Assembly (NCBI RefSeq): GCF_001642475.1
Contig: NW_019174055.1
Location: 29,437 to 93,436, forward strand
DNA length: 64,000 bases
From: Fonsecaea monophora
Taxonomy: Eukaryota; Ascomycota; Eurotiomycetes; Chaetothyriales; Herpotrichiellaceae
Reading direction: 5' to 3'
Under the pieces are notes generated by a model. That model made no database searches and was not told the origin of the DNA. It saw only the letters and a program-made list of their open reading frames with translations. Shown piece after piece: positions 56,064-64,000 of the stretch. The position numbers and the translations under genes are program-made. Numbering within the stretch: the first letter of the stretch is position 1; every line of letters begins with the position of its first letter.

Positions 56064-57362
56064 ATGACTCGAATCAGCGAATGGCGCAGGCTCCCCGTCT
56101 CCCTTAATGAACTGTGCCTGGCAACCACCCTTCGCTGCGGGCAGTCCTTTCGCTGGCGACAATGCGACGACCAAACCTGGGCCTGTACACTTCGTGGTCG
56201 CATTGTCCAACTTTCCCAACCCGACAAATCGCACATCCAGTATCGCTCGGTATGGCCCGCATCTGCGACCGCTACACCGTCCTTTGAGGCGCCTCTGACA
56301 CCTCCCTCGTCCGTCCCACCGACCAACGTCTCAGACGAGGACTGCAACAGTGTCGCTACTGACGGCGACGACGATACGAGATGCCTGATCCAGCACTACC
56401 TCAACCTGGAGCCGAATCTTGAAACCCTTTACGCCCAATGGTCTGCGTCAGACGCCAACTTTCGCAGGAAGGCGCCCAAATTTACGGGTGTGAGGATACT
56501 GCGGCAGGATGCGTGGGAGGCCTTGGTCGGGTTCATATGCAGCAGCAACAACAATATCATACGGATATCGCAGATGGTGGACAAGCTGTGCACCCACTAT
56601 GGAACCTACATTGGCACGATGGAGGGTCGACCATACCACGACTTCCCAGCGCCGAAGGCGTTGACGGGCAAGAACGTCGAGAGCCACTTGAGGGAGCTGG
56701 GGTTCGGCTACCGTGCAAAATACATATATCAGACCGCGAAAATGATTGCCGAGGATCGAGAAGTCGGCTGGCTAGACACTCTTCGCAATCCCGAGTCTCC
56801 TGCATACGGCACCACCAAGGCGTCTCCTGCCGGCGAAATGAAACCTGAAGGTCGTGACGGCTATCGTGCCGCACATGAGAAACTCCTCGAGTTACAAGGC
56901 GTGGGCCCCAAAGTGGCCGATTGTGTTTGTCTGATGGGGTTGGGTTGGGGTGAGGCGGTGCCGGTAGACACACACGTGTGGCAGATTGCGCAGAGAGACT
57001 ACAAGTTGGGAAAGGGGAGGAACAGTAGTATGACCAAGGGGACATACGATGCGGTGGCGAACCATTTTCGGAAGATATGGGGTAAGGAAGCAGGGTGGGC
57101 GCATAGCGTGTTGTTCACGGCAGACTTGAGGACGTTTGCTGAGAGACTCACAACCAAGGTGGAAGTCAAAGTCGAGAAAGGGGAAGGAGAGGAAGGGGAA
57201 AAGGGAAGTGATGAGCAGTCCAAGGTTGTAAGGAAAAGGACTGCACAACGAGTATCCCTTAAGCGGGGGCCTGAGCAAGACGGGTTCAAGACCGAGATGA
57301 AGGTTGAAGAAGAGGTAACGACAACTTTAAGTGAAAGGGTCAAGCGGCGACGACGTAGATAA
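56064..57362 (+). CDS. OGG1: 8-oxoguanine DNA glycosylase/AP lyase
   Basis: A single exon gives 432 aa. The N-terminal domain begins EWRRLPVSLNELCLATTLRCGQSFRW-type sequence, as in eukaryotic OGG1. The HhH-GPD domain has WEALVGFICSSNNNI, LRELGFGYRAKYI and the helix-hairpin-helix ELQGVGPKVADCVCLMGL with catalytic Lys283; Asp302 in VPVDTHVWQIAQRDY keeps the same 19-residue spacing as in human OGG1 (249 and 268). It removes 8-oxoguanine paired with cytosine and nicks the strand. An acidic insert lies near residues 85-105. The Lys/Glu-rich tail ends VKRRRRR and probably acts as a nuclear localisation signal; no mitochondrial presequence is obvious. Confidence 0.96.
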   Translation: MTRISEWRRLPVSLNELCLATTLRCGQSFRWRQCDDQTWACTLRGRIVQLSQPDKSHIQYRSVWPASATATPSFEAPLTPPSSVPPTNVSDEDCNSVATDGDDDTRCLIQHYLNLEPNLETLYAQWSASDANFRRKAPKFTGVRILRQDAWEALVGFICSSNNNIIRISQMVDKLCTHYGTYIGTMEGRPYHDFPAPKALTGKNVESHLRELGFGYRAKYIYQTAKMIAEDREVGWLDTLRNPESPAYGTTKASPAGEMKPEGRDGYRAAHEKLLELQGVGPKVADCVCLMGLGWGEAVPVDTHVWQIAQRDYKLGKGRNSSMTKGTYDAVANHFRKIWGKEAGWAHSVLFTADLRTFAERLTTKVEVKVEKGEGEEGEKGSDEQSKVVRKRTAQRVSLKRGPEQDGFKTEMKVEEEVTTTLSERVKRRRRR

Positions 57363-59153
57363 TGATGAAACTTCGACCCGTGTTCACCAGTATTATCATC
57401 ACTAGGGCCCAGAGTGTCTAAATGTCGAAACACGGGTGTTGATCACGGACTACCCAATGGGGACCGTGACCAAGGATGTTTCAGTAGCACGTGTGAACGT
57501 GAGCGCGTGAGCGTGAGCGTGTCTCTCCTGTCCCGGTACTCGGAACCTCTTGTGTAGATGTACGAGGATGTACACACTACCGTATTTGTGCTGGGAGAAA
57601 GCACCAGCGCAAGATGACCCGGCGCTCGGAATACTCATCCAAGTCCGACGGCTTCGAAGCATGGGGTTCCCTGGCTGATGACGACTTGTGTTCCAACAAC
57701 CGAAGTGTACAGTCCCTGATTTTTGCTACACTGTGGTTCTTCTCGCACATTGTCCGTTTCGATCGTTTGATGCTATCGATTGCTCGCACACGAGAGGAGA
57801 TGGAAACGTTGCTCAATGTCACTCTGCACGGAGGACGGAAGCAAGCTGAAGCACAGGTCAAATCAAATCGTGGCTATGAGGAGATCCACGGTCCCTCTCT
57901 CTTCCCTCTGTGACCAGCTCCTTCAGGGAAATTGCGCTCGCCGCAGCGTCAGATTTTGAGTTGTGGCAGACGACCGGGTCAGAGCTGGACATCTTGGGAC
58001 GTCCAGGATGTCTGAAAGGGTGTTGGATCTCTCGTACACGGACACGACTACAGTCATCTCTGGTGATTTCATTCGAGAAGAGTAGAAGATTCTGTGGCCG
58101 TTCTGTTGTCCAGTCGATCGGAGAAGATGTCCTGTTGATGTGTGTTTCTCGACAGTAATTGGTGGCAACAATTTGTGGCCCAGATTGAGGCTGCGGAGAT
58201 GGATGGAGGGGCTTTGAGAGGCCTGGAGCAGCTTATAGGTGGCTTCAGCGGGCTACAGGCATTTCATGGGGCCTGACTGGATGACGGGGTGACGCCGGGC
58301 ATTTGGACATCCGACTCTGCAGCAACCGCGAGTGCCCCAAAAGCTTTTTGCAGGATTGTTCCTGGGCTTCGTGGGCCTATCGTGGCAGCTTGACCACTCT
58401 TAGGCCTTCTCTTGCTTAGGAGCTTCTGACGCTGTTCCCCTTCTAGTCGCACTTGTGCAGGTGGTACAAAGCCCACGCCGACAACTCCACTACTCACTTG
58501 GCCTTGTTTTCCTGCCCCAGAACTTTCCCAGGGCTGGCCTCGAGCGAGTCTGTGGCTTGCCCTCCTCACAATCCTCAATCGCCCTACACATCGCCAATTG
58601 TTCACTTTTTCCGCTACGGACAATCTCCTTTCGTCACTGGCAGCTTCTTTTCCAAGGATCTTCATCTTGACCTTCCTGTTCCCTGCACAACCTCGCAAAC
58701 CAACATATCCTCAAGCTCACGACTGTCACTCCTTCCTGTCCGTCGTCCTTTTTTTTCCGTCCTACCCCCTCTCTACCTCTTGACCCAGAATACCATCCCA
58801 TAGGGTTTGGATTTGGATTTGGGTTTCGGTTGTCAAGAAAACATCAACAAACCCTCTGTCCTCCTCTTAATTCAATTACTCCACTACTACCAGAACACCA
58901 CTCCGTTTCAATCCATCCCTGCTCCTTCGCAGTCCTTGCCTACGCGTATTCGTCTCCCGTCATCAGTTTAAATCCATCGCGCTCGACCGCACTCGACCAC
59001 GCCCAACTCCGAGTTACCAGTTTTAGAAGCTCTCTGTCACCGAGCCTCTGGTCCGCGTCGTTACCAACTGAGCATGCCTCTACGAATATCACCGTTGTAG
59101 CTCCTCCCTCCTCCGTCTCGTCGCTACGGCGCAGGCACAGATCGCACAAAACC
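57363..59153. other. Intergenic region and probable RAX2 5' flank
   Basis: About 1.8 kb hold one weak ORF (57614-57913, annotated separately) and, from about 58450, pyrimidine-rich sequence typical of a fungal promoter and 5' UTR. The RAX2 frame is open back to 58830 without stops, but the signal peptide starts at 59154. Confidence 0.45.
57614..57913 (+). CDS. Doubtful 99-aa ORF
   Basis: An ATG-started frame has balanced charge and one short hydrophobic stretch (SLIFATLWFFSHIVRF). The opposite strand is open over nearly the same bases, and no family or splice partners are recognised. I keep it only as a low-confidence hypothetical. Confidence 0.15.
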   Translation: MTRRSEYSSKSDGFEAWGSLADDDLCSNNRSVQSLIFATLWFFSHIVRFDRLMLSIARTREEMETLLNVTLHGGRKQAEAQVKSNRGYEEIHGPSLFPL

Positions 59154-62100
59154 ATGCATCTGCTGTCACGGATCGGCTCCAAGGCGTCGACCGCTTTACT
59201 GCTACTGGCCACACACGCGGTTTCACAGACAGTACCTTCACCTAATCTCGACATCAAGTCCCTCGGGCAGGTCACCCTCGCAGGCGATTTCGACGCAATT
59301 TCTGTTTACACGTCAATTGGGCAACGAGAAGGATTAAGTGGCAATGGCACACAGTCAATATTGTCCCGGCTACCAAACGGGGCGTTTGATATTCTGTCCT
59401 CTACCGATGCAAGCATCGAAGCCCTTTGTCCGCTGGTGGTTAATAACACACTCATGGGGATCGTGGTCGGAGGCAATTTCACCAGTGTCGGAGGTGTTGC
59501 GGCGCGATCTCTAGCATGGATGAATGCAACCTCTCTGGAAATCCAGGCAATTGGTGGGGTGCAAGGAACGGTATCGGCACTCTATTGTGATCGGGACAAT
59601 GGAATCCTCTACGTTGGTGGTGCCTTTGACGCGGGTAATTCAACAAATGCAATTGGATGGGCAGCAGGGGGCTGGTCGAGTCTACCCTTCGCCGGTTTCG
59701 ATGGCCCGGTCAGCTCTATCACCAAAGCCCCCGACGGCCACATCATCTTTGGAGGTTCTTTTACTGGTCTGGGCAATATATCGTCGAGTTCCCTGAACAA
59801 TCCCGAGATCCAGGTGATCAACCTCTCGACCGCCAATCTCACTGCCCGGGGAAACACGAGTACCGCGGGCTTGGGAGATCCAAAGAACATTGTTTGTCCA
59901 TCGAATAGCACCGATGCTTCGTCCAACTTTTTACTGGCCGACAACACTGCTGGTAGTTGGCGAGCTGATCTGGCTTTCGGTTTCGAGCCTACTAAGCTCC
60001 GACTGTGGCAGACAAGTCAAAGTGGGAAAGGAACAAAGACATGGCGCTTTACGGCGCACCCACTCAATGGCATCCTCAACTTCACCACTACCGACCCTAC
60101 CACTGGAGATCTGATTTCGTGCTCGGCAACATGCCCACTTGCAGAGTACAACGCGTCACAGCCGTATCAAGACTTTTTCTTCGTTAATCTGGTGGGGATG
60201 AACAGCTTCACCATTGACATTTCGGCCTGGTACGGCAGTGGAGGTGGCCTTGGGGGGATTGAACTGTTTCAAAACGACATCTTCTCCTACGCCATTGAGG
60301 CCTTCAACGAGCCCACCTGCGAAGCCACCAGTATCCGATCCGAAGCCACCGCCACTGGGCCATGGTATACGACTCCGTCGAGGGAAAGTGTGTCGGACTA
60401 TCTCACTGTCGTGGTGGGTCCCACAACCGTTGACAACACGCTGATAGTTTTCGAACCCAATGTGCCGCAGAGCGGAAACTATTCTATCATTGTCTATACC
60501 CCTGGCTGTCTGCAGGATAGCTCGTGCTCAGCACGTGCCATTGTTAACGTCACTGGCAGCCTGACGCAGGATGGAAAACAATCTTTCGGCACTACGATTT
60601 TTCAAACCAACGACTTTGACAAGTACGACATCGTGTATCAAGGACATGTGGATGCCAGCACCTCATCTTTTCGGCCTGCAGTAACTCTCAGGCCATCCGG
60701 ACAGCAGGATGCACAATTGGTTGTCGCGTCTCGAGTCAAGTTCGGCTTCACGTCGACGACCGGTGGTCTCAATGGCTTGTTCGACTATGATCCTGACAAC
60801 CAAACTGTTGACTATGCCACCGCCGACTTCTCCAAGTCTGCCATCAACAACGCCGGCACCACGCTAAAACCCAACGCAAATGTTCTGGCACTGGCAACGC
60901 GCGATGACACCATTTACGCGGCGGGTCGATTCTCTGACGACGTCTTCGAGAATATCATGGCTTTCCGCAATAACAATGCGTCCTCTTTGCCTGATGGAGG
61001 CCTCAATGACGCGGTGAACGACCTTTACAGCTTGGATGACTTTTTGTATGTGGCAGGCAATTTTACCAACACTGTCCAGGCCAATGTGGATGGATTAAGC
61101 AACGTTGCTGCCTATCAGTATTCCAAAAACGCATGGGTGCCACTGGGTGCTGGACTGGACGGGCCGGTGGAAGCGGTTGAACCGATGCAGCTTAACATCT
61201 CCCAGAGCGGGGGCCCAGAGACTGTGATCGCTTTCAGCGGCGCTTTCACGCGGATCCTCGCGTCTGGCTCCACAGCCGTGTCTCGGGTGGACGGATTGGC
61301 AATCTGGGTTCCATCGCAGAAGGGCTGGCTGGCGAACCTCGATGTACCGAAGGAAGCTTTAGTTGGTCGACTGTACGCCGCGACATTTCTACCGAATAAC
61401 ACTTGGCTCGGGGCTGGGACAATAAACTCACTCGGACTAGCCATTAGTGGTGCTGCTGGCCTTCAGTCTGAGTCTGGTGGTCAAGTCGCGCTTTCGCGAC
61501 TACCCATCAACATCACCCCCAGTGACGTTCAGTCTGCTACCAGAAAACGAGCTGTCCAAGCCACGCAGAATGTGACTGGTGTCAATACAGGGCTCTATTA
61601 CACCGCTCATGGACAGAATGTGACTGTCCTGGGAGGACACTTTACAGCAACTGCGAGCGGTGGATCCACCATTGAGAATCTCATGTTCATGAACGGGTCC
61701 AACAACGACCAAGTAACGGGTCCGCCGACCGGTCTCGATGCCAGTTCCACCGTGCTGGCTCTGGCCCTTTCAGACAACATCCTCTTTGCTGGTGGTACCA
61801 TTTCCGGACGTGTTGAGAATACAGACATCAATGGTCTGGTTTTGTACGACATGAGCACCGCGGCATACCGAGCAATCCAACCAGCATCATTGCAAGGGAA
61901 CAACGTAACGGTCAACGCGATAGCTCCACAGTCAGGTTCAACAGCCGTGTATGTTGGTGGATCGTTTGACCGGACATCCCAAGAGCTATCTTGTCCCGTT
62001 GTTTGCATGTACGACACGGCAACGAGTCAATGGAATACTGTTGGAACTGAATTGGGAGGCACCGTTTCGTCTCTTTTCTGGATGACTAAATCGAATCTTC

Positions 62101-62873
62101 TGGCAGCAGGTGATCTAAGGGTACAAGGCAATCAGACGTCGCTGGCGACCTACAGCACTGACAGTCAGACGTGGTCTGTGTATCCAGTCGCCGGTATTCC
62201 TGGACCGGTAACGGCATTCTGCCCTGCCACCACGGATGCGGATCACATGTGGGTTGCAGGTACAGCGACCAACGGCTCGACCTTTTTGGTCGAGATTGAT
62301 GGAGACAATGTGAGACCCGTCGTTGATGCTTTTGATGATGGCACTACAATCCGCGGTCTGCAAATCATGCCCTTGACTCGAGACCACGGGTCGACCGCAT
62401 TCCTGGACAACGACTATGCCTTGCTGGTTACGGGTCAACTGAACATCAACGGGTTCGGAAATGCCGCAGCAGCACTGTTCAATGGCACACACATGGAGCC
62501 TTTGATATTAGCGTCTACAGCGGACGGAAGTCCTGGCAGCATAAGTCAGGTCTTCTCCTCGCAGACCAATGTTCTTCGATCGAGTGGTGAGTAAACTTTT
62601 TCCCTGGTGAAAACGATTTCGACTGACCCTTTGACAACAGAAGGTGGCCACTCCCTTGGCATCGTGATTCTTGTCGCCCTCTGTGCCGCATTAGGCACCA
62701 TCTTTCTGATAATCTTAATCGGCATCATCCTCAACTACATTCAACGAAAGCGGGCTGGGTACAAGAGCGTGCCCAGTGTCCCGTACACGGACAAACATTC
62801 CAACATCCATCGGGTGCCTCCAGAAGCCCTGCTGGGCAATCTCGGAACAAAGACTGGAGTACCTGCGGTGTGA
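59154..62873 (+). CDS. RAX2: Cortical polarity protein RAX2
   Basis: Exons 59154-62586 and 62641-62873 give 1221 aa. The start was set at MHLLSRIGSKASTALLLLAT, a signal peptide ending near AVSQT. The long extracellular part is made of repeated beta-type units with VGGNFTSVGG, LYVGGAFDAGN, HIIFGGSFTGLGN, VYVGGSFDRTSQE and many N-glycosylation sequons. The second exon carries the single membrane span (LGIVILVALCAALGTIFLII) and a short cytosolic tail with basic and SVPYTDKHSNIHRVPPEALL sequence. In yeast, Rax2 with Rax1 marks division sites for bipolar budding; in filamentous fungi the family acts in hyphal polarity and cell shape. The gene structure, one huge exon plus a tail exon, is clean. 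Confidence 0.95.
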
Positions 62874-64000
62874 AGAATGGAAACGTGATGACAAAAGAGA
62901 TGATGATGCCACGATACCCATGAAATTTCTTTTCTTATTGACGACTGCTGATTTCAGCCCGGCGTTATTTCTTGACCCAGAAGTTCTGAGCGAATTACCT
63001 GGGTCCAGTCTCCCCAAAAGCACGGTATTTTTGTTGATAGAAGGGTGGACAACTGGACCATTCCGCACTAATGTCATGTTGTGGGCGACTGTACGTTTGT
63101 TTCGTTTCGGGTCATTTTCCAGAGCGACATAGGAGCATATTGCATGGCGCTTTTGGCGTATGTTTCTCGGGCCGGAAGATGACTATTGATATCCAATATT
63201 TGGTGTCAGCTGGGTTCTGCCTTGAGCTTAGAGCTGGATGGGTGACAGAAGACATAGAAGAGTGTGGAGAGTGAAAGCATGAGCTTTCCGAGCTATTGTC
63301 TCTGGGCGATGCTGTAATGTAATTGAGTGACAAACCAATCCAACATGCATTGTCCTACCAGTTTTGCTACAAATTTTGCTGCGAGTTTTCCTACAAGTTT
63401 GTGTTGTGGATGTTGTCGTCGGGAGTGTTTCCGGTGTTTTTAAGTTGGCCTCGTACTTGGTATGTACCTCGTAGTACTGTAGAGATACTCGTGGATCGCA
63501 AAGTGTTGCTCCATCGACGCCCGTCTCTGAGCCCGTTCTACCGTGTAGGTCGTTTGCCATTGTTGGGCTACTTGATACGAGCAAGGCTGGCTGACTGGGT
63601 TATCGGGGACACCAGAGGGAAGGGAGGGAGGCCTTGTACAATTGGTAACTACGTATATAAGTACCGAGGATAATTCCGCGAGGGACGAGTACATAAGTAG
63701 ATAGATAGTAGGTGATCTTAGTGGTCCTGCGAGTTACTCGTGATATCCAGCAGGTACATATGTGTATTTCTTCCGTGACTACAACCACCACCACCACCAC
63801 TACTACTACTACCGCCGGTACAACCACTCAACGGCGTCCACGAACCCCATGAGGCACGAATAATACTAACAACATATGTGTTGAGGTGGGTTGGAGCGAG
63901 AGTGTGGGTGTGTGTGGGAGTGTGTGGAGGCGTATTCTGTGTCGCCATGTATGGGTGGCGTGAGTCATCGCGTGGGTGTGAGAGGGTCTGGTTGAGGGGT
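62874..64000. other. Right-edge intergenic region
   Basis: No gene is supported. It contains a CCA run (about 63785-63800) followed directly by an ACT run (to about 63812), and GT/GGGTGT-rich sequence near 63898-63932. Short frames on both strands have no domain. Confidence 0.5.
63785..63812. repeat. Compound trinucleotide microsatellite (CCA then CTA)
   Basis: About five CCA units are followed without a gap by about four TAC/ACT units. It lies in intergenic DNA downstream of RAX2. Confidence 0.8.

Noticed and set aside
58264..58698. 144-codon minus-strand frame
   Set aside because: It lies opposite the pyrimidine-rich promoter/5' flank of RAX2; no domain.
58830..59153. N-terminal extension of RAX2
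   Set aside because: The frame is open, but the sequence before 59154 is UTR-like and a clear signal peptide starts at the ATG at 59154.
1..64000. tRNA genes, CRISPR arrays, transposons, biosynthetic cluster
   Set aside because: I looked for A/B-box or cloverleaf sequence, spaced exact repeats, transposase or reverse-transcriptase motifs and PKS/NRPS/terpene signatures, and saw none. A tRNAscan or profile search could still find a missed tRNA.

Overview
The window is nuclear DNA from a filamentous ascomycete (Pezizomycotina). Genes are compact, with introns of mostly 45-120 bp that have GTAAGT/GTGAGT-type donors and CAG/TAG acceptors. The gene set also fits: Zn2Cys6 regulator, RAX2, Sup35/eRF3 with a Q/N/Y-rich head, ACC1, and a DNMT5-type methyltransferase. 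A Eurotiomycetes origin, perhaps Chaetothyriales, is a guess from overall protein flavour; the sequence alone does not settle it.

Layout, left to right. 0.66-1.66 kb: conserved fungal zinc-finger-like protein (minus), C-terminus unresolved. 3.2-4.3 kb: MOSC/mARC-type protein (minus), head to head with PUS1 (plus, 4.8-6.9 kb). 8-11.6 kb: RNA polymerase I subunit RPA135 (minus). 12.2-19.2 kb: acetyl-CoA carboxylase (minus). 19.2-23.1 kb: gene-poor, holding a degenerate ~41-bp periodic repeat. 23.1-29.8 kb: a very large single-exon DNMT5 (minus), preceded by closely packed small candidate ORFs and, further upstream, a perfect 44-bp palindrome. 32.5-33.6 kb: prohibitin-2 (minus), head to head with CstF-64/Rna15 (plus). 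35.4-37.4 kb: Yrb30-like RanGTP-binding protein (minus), head to head with Sup35/eRF3 (plus, to 40.1 kb). 41.4-43.4 kb: U2AF large subunit (minus). 44.3-44.6 kb: small single-pass membrane protein (minus). 46.8-48.8 kb: M20 carboxypeptidase (minus). 50.6-52.3 kb: Zn2Cys6 transcription factor (minus). 53.5-55.5 kb: amino-acid/GABA/choline-type permease (plus). 56.1-57.4 kb: OGG1 (plus). 59.2-62.9 kb: RAX2 (plus). 62.9-64 kb: intergenic with microsatellites.

Most genes are housekeeping: rRNA transcription, tRNA modification, splicing, 3'-end formation, translation termination, lipid synthesis and DNA repair. They do not form a biosynthetic cluster. The least ordinary parts are the DNMT5 locus (intronless 6.7-kb ORF, an in-frame ORF separated by one stop codon just upstream, a quadruplex-type G-rich tract right after its stop), the long perfect palindrome at 31.7 kb, and the eroded tandem repeat at 22.4 kb. 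Exon borders were derived by eye from splice consensus, reading phase and family knowledge; no alignment or RNA evidence was available.
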